Positions 44,231 to 52,612 of a DNA stretch of 64,000 bases are shown here, piece by piece (position 1 is the first letter of the stretch; each line of letters begins with the position of its first letter). The notes beneath the pieces were generated by a model that ran no database searches, was not told where the DNA came from, and saw only the letters and a list, made by a program, of their open reading frames with translations. Where the stretch lies: assembly GCF_023612095.1 (NCBI RefSeq), contig NZ_CP086235.1, forward strand, positions 2,615,501 to 2,679,500, read 5' to 3'. The stretch comes from Cytobacillus firmus (GTDB lineage Bacteria > Bacillota > Bacilli > Bacillales > Cytobacillaceae). A program made the translations under genes and the position numbers.

Positions 44231-45181
44231 TCAACTCAACAGGATTCTTTCTAATACCTTTTGCACCTGATAGCCTTCTTTAAAGGATACCAATAGTGCT
44301 TTATCTCCTTTTATTGCTTTCAGGAGTTCTGCAGGAAGGCTGGTTTCCGGTTCATCAAGCTTTATAATTTCTCCGCTCTTTTCAGTGCCAGTTTGAACCA
44401 GAATACTCCAGTTCTGCATATCTAAAGTTCCTTTATCACCAAAGACTTTAAAAGACAAATGTTCTTGCTGCCCGATTCCAGCTATTCCGTTAAACACAAC
44501 CGGAATTCCATCTGGCAGCGTTAATAAAGTCGAAAAACTTGTTTCACATAATCGGTCATCTTCAGGGTATTCAACAAAAGAATGGACATTATCCAATTCT
44601 CCGAAGGTATCGTGAATCATGTGAATGAAATGGGGCGCTACTTCCCTGATAAAGCCTCCCTGTTCCCTGCTTGATATCCAATCGTTCTGCTGCCATTCAC
44701 GCGGCCATTGCTTAAACTGCAGGTGCAGTTCAACTTTCTTAATCTTACCCAGCTCACCATTATGTATATTATCCTTAAACAATTTAAAAGCTGGACTATA
44801 TGCCATGGGAAAATTCATTGCATGTATGATCCCGGCATTCACAGCAGCTTCACACATTTCCTTGGCCTCTTCAATGGAATTGGCCAGAGGCTTCTCACAA
44901 AGAAGATGCTTGCCGCTCTTTATAATATCCATTGCGATTGTATGATGAAATTTTGGCGGAACACCTAAATAGATCAGCTTGATGGTTTCATCCTGAAGTA
45001 CATTTAAATAATTGGTATGCATTGCTGCATCCGGCAGCTCAGCTTTAAATTTATCAAGTCGTTCAGCATTTCGATCACAAAGTGCTGCAATCTCAAACTC
45101 CTCATTCTGCCGAAATTGACGGAGTATTCTTTCCCCTACCGCACCCATCCCTATCAATCCAACTTTAATCTTTTCTCTCAC
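44231..45181 (-). CDS. Gfo/Idh/MocA family oxidoreductase
   Basis: This NAD(P)-dependent dehydrogenase probably acts on a sugar or polyol. The GTG start at 45181 follows GAAGGTGA; product 316 residues. The Rossmann motif GLIGMGAVGERIL, the HLLCEKPLANSIEEAKEMCEAA block with catalytic lysine and the C-terminal domain with REVAPHFIHMIHDTFG are typical. No sugar genes are next to it, so the substrate is not predictable. Confidence 0.88.
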   Translation of the reverse strand: MREKIKVGLIGMGAVGERILRQFRQNEEFEIAALCDRNAERLDKFKAELPDAAMHTNYLNVLQDETIKLIYLGVPPKFHHTIAMDIIKSGKHLLCEKPLANSIEEAKEMCEAAVNAGIIHAMNFPMAYSPAFKLFKDNIHNGELGKIKKVELHLQFKQWPREWQQNDWISSREQGGFIREVAPHFIHMIHDTFGELDNVHSFVEYPEDDRLCETSFSTLLTLPDGIPVVFNGIAGIGQQEHLSFKVFGDKGTLDMQNWSILVQTGTEKSGEIIKLDEPETSLPAELLKAIKGDKALLVSFKEGYQVQKVLERILLS

Positions 45182-45519
45182 ATACTTCACCTTCTTATGA
45201 AAAATCATGTACTAAGTGAATTATAACGTTAATTGCAAATATTCAAAAGTCTAATTTATCGCAGTCTAACGGGCAGTAAGACCCCCTCTTTAAGACTCAG
45301 AGGAATCAAAGGAGGATAAATGGGGGTCAAACTGCCCGTAAAGGCCCGATTGGTTCAACTAACAATCAGTGGGGGATAAGGAACACCCCCACTGATTGAA
45401 GTTTCACTTTATCTTATAAGTTCTTAGAGTATGGACCAAAAATATACCGGCCAATAATTGGATAGAAAAATTTTGAATGGGGATAATAATTTTAATAAAA
45501 CAATCAGGAGGTACCACCA
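45182..45519. other. Intergenic region containing repeat copy B
   Basis: Of these 338 bases, 45255-45412 are the structured repeat. The remainder holds the upstream region of the oxidoreductase gene and, at 45506-45513, the ribosome site (CAGGAGGT) of the small gene at 45520. Confidence 0.6.
45255..45412 (+). repeat. Structured intergenic repeat, full copy B
   Basis: This 158-base copy has the same orientation and order of blocks as copy A at 42641: outer stem GGGCAGT/ACTGCCC, then the common stretch AGACTCAGAGGAATCAAAGG, then the hairpin AATCAGTGGGGG/CCCCCACTGATT and the end AAGTTTCACTTTATC. Direct repeats of TTTATC lie at both borders. Confidence 0.85.
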
Positions 45520-45741
45520 TTGGACCTGGATAAGGATATGCAATTTGAAATCACAAGTACATTCATGCCAAATCTTTACCGTTCCCAAACACTTAAAATT
45601 CTTGAGGTGACCCAGAACAGCGTTGTCATTCAAATGGACAGATCGAATGGACGCGGAGTTTTTCCTGCAGAAAACTTTCATTATTGGATTAAACGAGGCT
45701 CGCTTATAAAAATGAATGGCCACCATAAAAGAACCTCATAG
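45520..45741 (+). CDS. Small hypothetical protein (73 residues)
   Basis: The TTG start at 45520 has a strong AGGAGGT 7 bases upstream. The product is a soluble, beta-rich protein with FEITSTFMPNLYRSQTLKILEV and FPAENFHYWIKRGSLIKM; no family recognised. It is alone, convergent with the thermonuclease gene. Confidence 0.65.
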   Translation: MDLDKDMQFEITSTFMPNLYRSQTLKILEVTQNSVVIQMDRSNGRGVFPAENFHYWIKRGSLIKMNGHHKRTS

Positions 45742-45795
45742 AACACTTGGCCATTTTAATTTTTGCATCATATGGCGAGTGCCCAATTTAAATTA

Positions 45796-45834
45796 AAAGA
45801 GGCTGGCTCTATATCTGGAGCCAGCCCTTCTCTT
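45796..45834. terminator. Terminator at the end of the thermonuclease gene
   Basis: GGCTGGCTC (45801-45809) pairs with GAGCCAGCC (45818-45826). On the minus strand it is followed by TCTTTT. Confidence 0.8.
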
Positions 45835-46978
45835 ATCGTTCGCATGCATAATTGTCCTTATCTCGATCATGCTTTGAGTCATATGCAGGGTGTGTAGATG
45901 GCACACCATTAGGATATACCTTTCTTAACTCTGTACAGTTTTGATAGGACTCTGAGCTTTCTGAAGAAGTTGAATTGCCGGCTGTACCGCTGCTGTCATT
46001 CGACCCGCTTTTACCGGTATTACTTGAAGAACCACTCACAGCTTCAGAATCCAGATCCCCTTTTGTCGTTCCTTCATCTCCAAGGGCCCATAACCCTTTA
46101 CTGGATTCTCTTGCTTCCCTGCCGAATTTTCTGAAGTATTCACTGTATTTCACATCCGGATTGTAGGTGGATGGCTCCGCATACCCTTTTAAAACCAAAT
46201 GGGCATTAAACATTTTTTCACGTATTTCATCTTCTTCCATATCATCCGCCGGGATGTCGAGCCAAACAATTCTCAACAGGCGGCCATATCGATCGGTGTC
46301 TGACACATCTTTTTGCATCCAGATTTTCTTGCCACCCAGCTCAGATTTGGTGAATTGGCTCGCTTCTTTCCCGAATTCTTCCACTCTTGTTGTTGATTCG
46401 GGAGTGTTTACTCCAATCAGGCGGACTTTCCTGCCGTCAGAGGTTTCAATTGTGTCACCGTCCACTACTCTGCCAACGGTAACTAATTCCAGGCCCAAGC
46501 TCTCTGCAGCCTGTCTTTGTTCCTGCTCCTGTTTTTGCTTTTCAGCCTCTTCCTGCTTCTGTTTTTCTTCCTGTTCTGCTTCTAGCCGTGCTTGCTCCTC
46601 AGCTTGCTTTTTCACTTCCTCTTTTTCAGCCTTTTCTTGGGCAAGCTTTTCTTCTTCAGCTTTTTTATCTGCTTCATTCTCTTCTGATTGTATCTGTTCC
46701 TTCTCAGGCTCATTTACAGTATCGGTTGCATCGGAATCTGCAGTTGCTAGAAATATGGATAAAATGAAGCCTGCTGCCATAATCCAGCCCGATTTTTTAA
46801 AATTTATTTTATATTTACGGTGCTGGTTATTTAAATATAAACCAATTAAAAAGACTGCTAACCCGATAAATGCAGCAGGAGCAGCTATGCTCATTAAAAG
46901 CATAAACACAATAACAATAGTAATAATAGTCCATCTTATAACTTTCAAACTCTTAAGTCTCCTCTTTATAAAATTCAC
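45833..46978 (-). CDS. Membrane-anchored thermonuclease with excalibur domain
   Basis: This 381-residue protein degrades nucleic acids at the cell surface. N-terminal basic stretch, two or three hydrophobic segments (about 15-90), a Lys/Glu/Gln-rich predicted coiled coil (about 95-160), then a staphylococcal-nuclease domain with VGRVVDGDTIETSDGRKVRLIGVNTPES (Asp/Arg/Glu site), DRYGRLLRIVWLD and NAHLVLKGYAEPSTY. A Ser/Gly/Asn linker leads to a C-terminal excalibur calcium-binding domain with NCTELRKVYPNGV and DRDKDNYACER. The domain order is common in Bacillus. It is monocistronic. Confidence 0.92.
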   Translation of the reverse strand: MNFIKRRLKSLKVIRWTIITIVIVFMLLMSIAAPAAFIGLAVFLIGLYLNNQHRKYKINFKKSGWIMAAGFILSIFLATADSDATDTVNEPEKEQIQSEENEADKKAEEEKLAQEKAEKEEVKKQAEEQARLEAEQEEKQKQEEAEKQKQEQEQRQAAESLGLELVTVGRVVDGDTIETSDGRKVRLIGVNTPESTTRVEEFGKEASQFTKSELGGKKIWMQKDVSDTDRYGRLLRIVWLDIPADDMEEDEIREKMFNAHLVLKGYAEPSTYNPDVKYSEYFRKFGREARESSKGLWALGDEGTTKGDLDSEAVSGSSSNTGKSGSNDSSGTAGNSTSSESSESYQNCTELRKVYPNGVPSTHPAYDSKHDRDKDNYACER

Positions 46979-47012
46979 CTAAATAAGCATACCTTTTTTC
47001 TTTCCAAATTTA

Positions 47013-47040
47013 AACACCAATTCACTAATGAATTGGTGTT
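47013..47040. terminator. Palindromic terminator-like hairpin between sdaAA and the thermonuclease gene
   Basis: AACACCAATTCACTAATGAATTGGTGTT-type palindrome: 11-bp stem CACCAATTCA/TGAATTGGTG with a short loop, followed on the minus strand by TTTAAATTT. It lies downstream of sdaAA. Confidence 0.65.
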
Positions 47041-47058
47041 ATTAAGAATTAATTAAAA

Positions 47059-47937
47059 TTACTGCTTCTTACCAAAAATCTCTTCCTGCAGTCTTCTGCC
47101 GGTAGGTGTTGCTGCGAGTCCTCCCTCAGCTGTTTCCCTCAGTGCTGAAGGCATGGATTGTCCGATTAGGAACATTGCATTTATGACTTCATCACATGGA
47201 ATTCTGCTCGTAATTCCGGCGAGTGCCATATCCGCAGCTGTCATCGCATTGGAAGCACCCATGGCATTCCGTTTTACACATGGAACTTCTACTAGTCCGG
47301 CGACTGGGTCACATACAAGGCCCAGCATATTCTTTAATGTAATTGCCATGGCCTCAGCGGCCTGTTTTGGCGTTCCGCCTGCCATTTCTACAATGGAAGC
47401 TGCCGCCATGGCGCTTGCAGACCCCACCTCAGCCTGGCATCCTCCAGCAGCACCTGAGATGGAGGCATTGTTTGCCACAACAAAGCCAAATGCTGCGGAA
47501 GTAAACAGGAATTCGATCATTTCCATACGTGTTGGTTTGAGGACTTCTTTAACAGCGAACAAAGTACCTGGAACCACACCCGCTGAACCGGCTGTCGGTG
47601 TTGCACAGATTGTGCCCATTGCTGCATTTACTTCATTGGTTGCAACCGCTTTGCTTACAGCATCCAATAAAATATTTCCAGATAAAGCCTTTCCGCTCTG
47701 AATGTACTTTTGCAGAAGAACTGCATCGCCGCCTGTGAGTCCTGTTACAGATGTTACCCCTTTCAGTCCCCTCTCAACTGCCTGTTCCATGACAGTCAGG
47801 TTGCGGTCCATTTTGGCAATAATTTCATCACGTGTTAATCCGGTTACTTCTATCTCCTGCTGAATCATGATTTCGGCTATTTTTACACCTTTATTTTCAG
47901 CGAGCTCTATAAGCTCAGCAACATTTCTAAATAACAT
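47059..47937 (-). CDS. sdaAA: L-serine dehydratase, alpha subunit (iron-sulfur type)
   Basis: Together with SdaAB this deaminates L-serine to pyruvate with a 4Fe-4S cluster. The 292-residue protein has the cluster-binding regions GTICATPTAGSAGVVPGTLFAV, GGCQAEVGSASAMAAA and LVCDPVAGLVEVPCVKRNAMG, with all cysteines present. Ribosome site GGAGGGAAAG precedes the ATG. It is 31 bases downstream of sdaAB. Confidence 0.95.
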   Translation of the reverse strand: MLFRNVAELIELAENKGVKIAEIMIQQEIEVTGLTRDEIIAKMDRNLTVMEQAVERGLKGVTSVTGLTGGDAVLLQKYIQSGKALSGNILLDAVSKAVATNEVNAAMGTICATPTAGSAGVVPGTLFAVKEVLKPTRMEMIEFLFTSAAFGFVVANNASISGAAGGCQAEVGSASAMAAASIVEMAGGTPKQAAEAMAITLKNMLGLVCDPVAGLVEVPCVKRNAMGASNAMTAADMALAGITSRIPCDEVINAMFLIGQSMPSALRETAEGGLAATPTGRRLQEEIFGKKQ

Positions 47938-47968
47938 TAGTCTTTCCCTCCTGATGACCAGCTAACTA

Positions 47969-48631
47969 TTAGTCAACCATTCTAATAATTTGTGTTATAT
48001 TCGGAAGCCCTTCAAGCTCCGTCATTACCTCCTGGCCGATCTTCTGATCCACTTCTATGACCATGATGGCCATTTTTCCTTTTTCCTTGCGTGAAACTTC
48101 CATATGGCCGATGTTGATCTGGTGCTTGGATAAAATATTCGTTACAGCGGAGATAACTCCAAACTGATCGTTATGAACAACTAAAATGGCAGGATGTTCA
48201 CCGGATAATTTAAGTTCAAAGGAATTCAGTTCAGTTATTTCAATGGTTCCGCCGCCGATGGATATTCCCACAAGTTCGATTTCACGGTCTCCTTCAGTAA
48301 GCTTGACTCTTACAGTATTAGGATGGTCGGTTACGGTATCTTCAACTGTAAAAATGACTTCAATCCCTGCATCTTTAGCTAATTGCAGGGCGGAAGGGAT
48401 GCGCTCGTCAAAGGTATCAAAGTCAAGGATACCGCCGACAATTGCCACATCCGTGCCATGTCCTTTATAGGTTTTTGCAAAAGAACCATATAAGGAAATC
48501 TCTGCTTTGGACGGCTGTTTTCCAAAAAGAGTCCGGGCAACACGTCCAATACGTGCGGCTCCAGCTGTATGAGAGCTTGATGGGCCGATCATAACCGGGC
48601 CGATAATATCAAATGCTGATCTGTATTTCAT
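47969..48631 (-). CDS. sdaAB: L-serine dehydratase, beta subunit
   Basis: The 220-residue small subunit starts at ATG 48631 (AAAGGGGCATACAA upstream); a start at 48697 would add 22 residues without family support. It has FDIIGPVMIGPSSSHTAGAARIGRVAR, the conserved SdaAB start, and a C-terminal ACT domain (HQINIGHMEVSRKEKGKMAIMVIEVD) that may bind L-serine as effector. It is the first structural gene of the pair, 88 bases downstream of the regulator. Confidence 0.95.
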   Translation of the reverse strand: MKYRSAFDIIGPVMIGPSSSHTAGAARIGRVARTLFGKQPSKAEISLYGSFAKTYKGHGTDVAIVGGILDFDTFDERIPSALQLAKDAGIEVIFTVEDTVTDHPNTVRVKLTEGDREIELVGISIGGGTIEITELNSFELKLSGEHPAILVVHNDQFGVISAVTNILSKHQINIGHMEVSRKEKGKMAIMVIEVDQKIGQEVMTELEGLPNITQIIRMVD

Positions 48632-48719
48632 TTTGTATGCCCCTTTACTTTTAAGGTATATAAATGGAAATGGATATAGCTGTTTTGCTAACAGCATCTA
48701 TTTTAATAACTCGTCTTAT

Positions 48720-49400
48720 TTATGCTCCAGGGCTGCCTTCCGGCTGGAGCTCATTTATCGTTCTGATTTTCTGAAGGTAATTATAAATAGTGAATTTTGA
48801 AACCCCCAGAACAGATGCGACATAATCAGTTGCTCCTTTAATGAGGAATGTCCCTTTGTCTTCAAGCTGGCGTACACACTCAACTTTTTCTTCAAGCGTC
48901 ATCAATGAAGGTGCCTTCTTAAATCCCTGAAGAACCTGATCTACCATCTCGTGAATAACATCCTGCACAGAATTAAAAAAGGTTTCCGATTTAGACGAAT
49001 GTTCATCAAAGCTGATAAATTGTTCAATTTCTCCTCCGAATTGCATGAGCAGACTTATATCATAATTTAGGCATAGTGCGCCGATTACTTTATTTTCATC
49101 ATCCCGGAGAAAAATCGTAGATGATTTCATGACATTTCCTTTTTTGGACTGTGTTTTATAATTCGCAATATCATTTACATCATTTTTATGTTTGGCTAAT
49201 TCATTCAATACAAGGTCGGTGATGGGTGAGCCGATCTTTCTTTCTGTTATATCTCCTGCTATATGGATAAGCGATTTTTTTAAGTCGCTGAAATCGTGCA
49301 CGGCCACTTCACAGCGGGAACCAAACATTCGCACAAGCATATCTGCAGTCCGGATCGCCAAATCAAAAACAGGTCTATGGCATTCCTTCAACTTTGTCAC
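48720..49400 (-). CDS. YheO-like PAS / HTH transcriptional regulator
   Basis: This 226-residue DNA-binding protein has an N-terminal YheO-PAS domain (RMFGSRCEVAVHDFSDLKKSLIHIAGDITERKIGSP) and a C-terminal helix-turn-helix FLIKGATDYVASVLGVSKFTIYNYLQKIR, the DauR-like type. DauR-like proteins regulate amino acid catabolism (e.g. D-arginine), so a role in controlling sdaAB-sdaAA just downstream is likely, inferred from position. A perfect cre site lies upstream. Confidence 0.85.
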   Translation of the reverse strand: MTKLKECHRPVFDLAIRTADMLVRMFGSRCEVAVHDFSDLKKSLIHIAGDITERKIGSPITDLVLNELAKHKNDVNDIANYKTQSKKGNVMKSSTIFLRDDENKVIGALCLNYDISLLMQFGGEIEQFISFDEHSSKSETFFNSVQDVIHEMVDQVLQGFKKAPSLMTLEEKVECVRQLEDKGTFLIKGATDYVASVLGVSKFTIYNYLQKIRTINELQPEGSPGA

Positions 49401-49409
49401 TTCCTTTTA

Positions 49410-49423
49410 TGAAATCGCTTTCA
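49410..49423. promoter_or_regulatory. cre site upstream of the sda regulator
   Basis: TGAAATCGCTTTCA fits every defined position of TGWAANCGNTNWCA. It lies 10 bases upstream of the regulator start, so CcpA bound there would block transcription of the regulator and possibly the sda genes. Confidence 0.7.
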
Positions 49424-49523
49424 ATATTATACTAATCTATATTTCTCTTCAAATTCATAATAACATAAAAACAAAAGAGTTAAAATAAAATTTTAATAGC
49501 TACAAAAAAATTGTAATGCACAT

Positions 49524-49556
49524 AAAAAATTGCCGCATAAGTCAGATGCGGCAATT
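49524..49556 (-). terminator. Terminator after the 77-residue gene
   Basis: On the minus strand ATTGCCGCAT and ATGCGGCAAT pair and are followed by a T-run. Confidence 0.85.
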
Positions 49557-49561
49557 CAACA

Positions 49562-49795
49562 TTATACATTCTTTAATACAAGGTAAAGCCTGCTGACACG
49601 CTCTGTTTGCTCTTCTTCAGAAGCAAGATCAAATTTTTTCAGCAGATGGAAGACCTCATTTAAAATATCCTGGGTATGTTCCTGCTGGAAAAATGACTGA
49701 AACAGCGGGTTCATATCTTCCGGGAGGAAACCTCTCTGCTGTTCAAATTTCTTTTGAACATCTTCCGGAGTATGATCCAATTTACATTCGCTCAT
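49562..49795 (-). CDS. Small hypothetical protein (77 residues)
   Basis: The product is an acidic, helical, soluble protein: CKLDHTPEDVQKKFEQQRGF, then FFQQEHTQDILNEVFHLLKKFDLA and a short C-terminal helix. ACAGGAGG before the ATG and its own terminator support a real gene. No family assignment; it resembles small group-specific Bacillus proteins. Confidence 0.75.
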   Translation of the reverse strand: MSECKLDHTPEDVQKKFEQQRGFLPEDMNPLFQSFFQQEHTQDILNEVFHLLKKFDLASEEEQTERVSRLYLVLKNV

Positions 49796-49948
49796 TAAAA
49801 AAACCTCCTGTATGAACTGTAAACTTGTTTTTCGTTAGTATTAATCACTATTCTATTTTACCTTCTACAGTCCTATTAAAACATATACCTCTTCTGCATC
49901 GTTTCTTCAAACATTTCGACTATAATAGAAGTAATTGATTTGAAATGA

Positions 49949-51334
49949 GTGAGTTCTTTGAAAAAACTTTCTATGAAGCTCGGTCTGCTGTTCCTTCTGA
50001 TCCTCTTTGGCCTTGAAACAACTATGTTCTTCTTTTTACATAGTACACTTGTTGAATCGCGTGTGGAAGAAGAGCTCATAGCCTTGCAGACACGCGGCAA
50101 TTCACACCGTGCTATACTCGAAAAACATTTTGATAAAAATACCATTTCCCATGTAGCTCTGATGGAATCTGAAGCCACTACAGATGTAGTTATTACAAAT
50201 TCTGCCAACGAGATACTTGGTGCTTCTGTTGATAGCAGTTTGATCCAAAGGTACATAGAAAAGCCGATGACATCTTCTGTAAGGGAGGGCAAAACCATCG
50301 GGGACAATTGGAAAGAAGAAGATTATATTTCTACTGTCAGCCCGATCGAACAGGATGGAGTGCTGATTGGCCATGTATATATGTTTCAGGATACAGCCTG
50401 GATTAAATCGTTAATTTCTCGCTTAAATGAACAATTTTTAATCGCCGGGTTCATTGCGGTCATTTTTACCATTACGATCATCATCTTTTTATCAAAGGCC
50501 CTGGCGAAACCCCTGATTAAAATGAAGGAAGCTACCGCACAAATAAGCAGCGGTGATTTTTCAGTTTCCCTTCCTATAACCGGTGACGATGAACTTGGGG
50601 ATTTAGCACGTTCCATCCAGTTATTGGCTGGCGACCTGAATTATCTCAGAGAAGAACGCAGTGAATTTTTATCCAGTATTTCCCACGAACTTCGCACTCC
50701 TCTTACTTATATAAAGGGGTATGCGGATATCGTTCAGAAGCGGAACCTGAGCCCGGAAGAGAGAAATCAGTATTTATCGATTATCCTGGAGGAAACCAAC
50801 AGGCTTTCAGATATGGTTAAAAATCTTTTCGATTTGGCAAAGATCGATAAAAATACCTTTGATATTATAAAAAAACCAATAGACTTGAAGGAATTAATGA
50901 ATAAAATTGAAACAAAATTTTCTCCGGCTTTCGCTGAAAAAGGCATGCAGCTATCTGTCAGCTGCCGTGAATCAATCATCCTTTCTGCGGATGGATCAAG
51001 GCTGGAGCAAATCATATTTAATCTTCTGGATAACGCGATTAAATATTCCTCAGATGGAGATAAAACAACAGTAGAGGTAAGCAGGACTAAAAAACATGTC
51101 ATCATCAGAATAAATGATTCCGGAAGAGGAATCTCTGAAGAGGAACTGCCCTTTATCTTTAATCGTTTTTACCGGGTGGATAAATCACGTGCAAGAGCTC
51201 TTGGGGGTACAGGCCTTGGACTCGCCATTGTGAAAGAACTTGTCCATGCCCATGGAGGGACTATTTCTGTCTTCAGCAGAGAAGGTGAAGGAACAGAATT
51301 TGAAATTGTTTTTAAGGGAGAAACGGAAAGATGA
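49949..51334 (+). CDS. Sensor histidine kinase (HAMP, HisKA, HATPase)
   Basis: This 461-residue membrane kinase pairs with the response regulator downstream (overlap of 4 bases). TM1 is about 10-31, an extracytoplasmic sensor about 32-160, TM2 about 163-182, then HAMP; the HisKA phospho-acceptor is His246 in FLSSISHELRTPLTYIKGY. The ATPase has NLLDNAIKYS (N box), INDSGRGISEEELPF (G1), FIFNRFYRVDKSRAR (F) and GGTGLGLAIV (G2). Start GTG 49949 has only a weak ribosome site; TTG 49958 is an alternative. The signal is unknown. Confidence 0.92.
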   Translation: MSSLKKLSMKLGLLFLLILFGLETTMFFFLHSTLVESRVEEELIALQTRGNSHRAILEKHFDKNTISHVALMESEATTDVVITNSANEILGASVDSSLIQRYIEKPMTSSVREGKTIGDNWKEEDYISTVSPIEQDGVLIGHVYMFQDTAWIKSLISRLNEQFLIAGFIAVIFTITIIIFLSKALAKPLIKMKEATAQISSGDFSVSLPITGDDELGDLARSIQLLAGDLNYLREERSEFLSSISHELRTPLTYIKGYADIVQKRNLSPEERNQYLSIILEETNRLSDMVKNLFDLAKIDKNTFDIIKKPIDLKELMNKIETKFSPAFAEKGMQLSVSCRESIILSADGSRLEQIIFNLLDNAIKYSSDGDKTTVEVSRTKKHVIIRINDSGRGISEEELPFIFNRFYRVDKSRARALGGTGLGLAIVKELVHAHGGTISVFSREGEGTEFEIVFKGETER

Positions 51335-52008
51335 AAACAATACTTTTGGTTGACGATGAAACTAGAATGCTTGATCTAATTTCTCTATACTTAGCGCCCC
51401 GCGGCTACAATTGCATAAAATTGACTTCAGGTTCAGATGCCTTGCTTTACTTGGAAACCCATTCTGCAGATCTGGTCCTTTTAGATGTCATGATGCCTGA
51501 AATGGATGGATGGAGTGTATGCAAGGAAATTAAAAAATATTGGGATATTCCTATCATCATGCTTACTGCCAAAAGCGAAAAGCCGGACATTGTAAAAGGA
51601 TTGAACATTGGAGCAGATGATTATATTTTGAAGCCGTTCGATGAAGAGGAATTATCTGCAAGGATTGAAGCGGTTTTAAGAAGAAGCAAAAAAGATGGAA
51701 AAACCAAAACCTTTAAAGGGCTGGAACTTAAAGAAGATTCTTTTGAGCTTTCCTATAAAAATAAGGAAATTCTGTTAACTCCAAAAGAGTTTTCAATGTT
51801 AAGCCTTTTCCTCTCAAACTTGAACAGAGTATTTTCACGTGAGCATTTAATAGGCTCTGTTTGGGGTTATGGAGTGTCAATCGAAGATCGCACCATTGAT
51901 TCGCATGTAAGAAATTTACGTGAAAAATTAAGGAAAGCCGGGTTTCCTGCAGATGAGTATCTGACGACTGTCTGGGGTTTAGGCTATAAATGGGCCGGAA
52001 AGGATTAA
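51331..52008 (+). CDS. Response regulator, OmpR/PhoB family
   Basis: This 225-residue protein has a receiver domain with acidic pocket Asp8/Asp9, phospho-acceptor Asp52 in DLVLLDVMMPEMDGW, and Lys in DDYILKPFDEEEL, followed by a winged-helix DNA-binding domain (LTPKEFSMLSLFLSNLNRVFSREHLIGSVWG, TIDSHVRNLREKLRKAG, VWGLGYKWAG). It forms an operon with the kinase and the VTT gene. Confidence 0.95.
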   Translation: MKTILLVDDETRMLDLISLYLAPRGYNCIKLTSGSDALLYLETHSADLVLLDVMMPEMDGWSVCKEIKKYWDIPIIMLTAKSEKPDIVKGLNIGADDYILKPFDEEELSARIEAVLRRSKKDGKTKTFKGLELKEDSFELSYKNKEILLTPKEFSMLSLFLSNLNRVFSREHLIGSVWGYGVSIEDRTIDSHVRNLREKLRKAGFPADEYLTTVWGLGYKWAGKD

Positions 52009-52011
52009 TAG

Positions 52012-52572
52012 ATGTTTTCTGATATCATCGAATCGCTTTCAGATGAACCGATATTGGCGGCTTTATTTAGTATATTCATGAACATTGCTGCAGCAATAAC
52101 TGGATTCCTCCCAAGTGCCTTTATTACGGCTGGAACAGTTGCCGCTTGTGATTTAAAAGTGGGTCTAGTCATTTTGATCATCGGAGAAGCAGCCGGAGCA
52201 ATTATAAGTTTTAAACTTTATCGCAAAGGGATCACCAAGCTTACTTCCTCTTTTCCTCAGCTTAAGAATAACCAATTTTTTTCTAAGCTTCAGAGTGCGG
52301 AAGGTCCAGATGCGTTTTTCATGGTTGTTTTGCTGAGGGTCTTGCCTTTTGTCCCATCAGGTGCAGTCACACTGGCAGCTGCATACAGCAAAATGAGGCT
52401 TCTGTCCTTTGGCATTGCCAGCACGATCGGTAAAGTACCTGCACTGTTCATGGAAGCCTTTGCGGTTTCACATATACTAAAATTTGAAAGGGAGCTGCAA
52501 ATTGCCATTTTCCTATTAGTTGCGTTCTTCTTTTTAATTTACTATTTATATAAAAATTATAAATTAAGTTAA
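52012..52572 (+). CDS. VTT-domain (TVP38/TMEM64-like) membrane protein
   Basis: This 186-residue protein has four to five hydrophobic segments. FLPSAFITAGTVAACDLKVGLVILIIGEAAGAIISFKLYRKG and VVLLRVLPFVPSGAVTLAAAYSKMRLLSFGIASTIGKVP form the VTT/SNARE-associated core. Relatives (DedA, TMEM64) move lipids across membranes. It starts 3 bases after the response regulator, so it is probably the system's output or partner; that is inference. Confidence 0.82.
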   Translation: MFSDIIESLSDEPILAALFSIFMNIAAAITGFLPSAFITAGTVAACDLKVGLVILIIGEAAGAIISFKLYRKGITKLTSSFPQLKNNQFFSKLQSAEGPDAFFMVVLLRVLPFVPSGAVTLAAAYSKMRLLSFGIASTIGKVPALFMEAFAVSHILKFERELQIAIFLLVAFFFLIYYLYKNYKLS

Positions 52573-52603
52573 AGAGCTTATCATCGTCAGATAAGCTCCT
52601 TAA
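52572..52603. terminator. Bidirectional hairpin after the VTT gene
   Basis: GAGCTTATC and GATAAGCTC pair around a 7-base loop between the VTT gene and the converging ydhK-like gene. Confidence 0.65.
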
Positions 52604-52612
52604 CTTTCTATA

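Noticed and set aside
30850..45412. The intergenic repeats as insertion-sequence ends or a CRISPR array
   Set aside because: There is no transposase, no true terminal inverted repeats and no regularly spaced short repeats; the copies are kilobases apart and carry nested stems.
46167..46982. Long plus-strand open frame opposite the thermonuclease gene (271 residues)
   Set aside because: It is an antisense shadow of the low-complexity coiled-coil region, Ser/Cys/Phe-rich with no ribosome site or family match.
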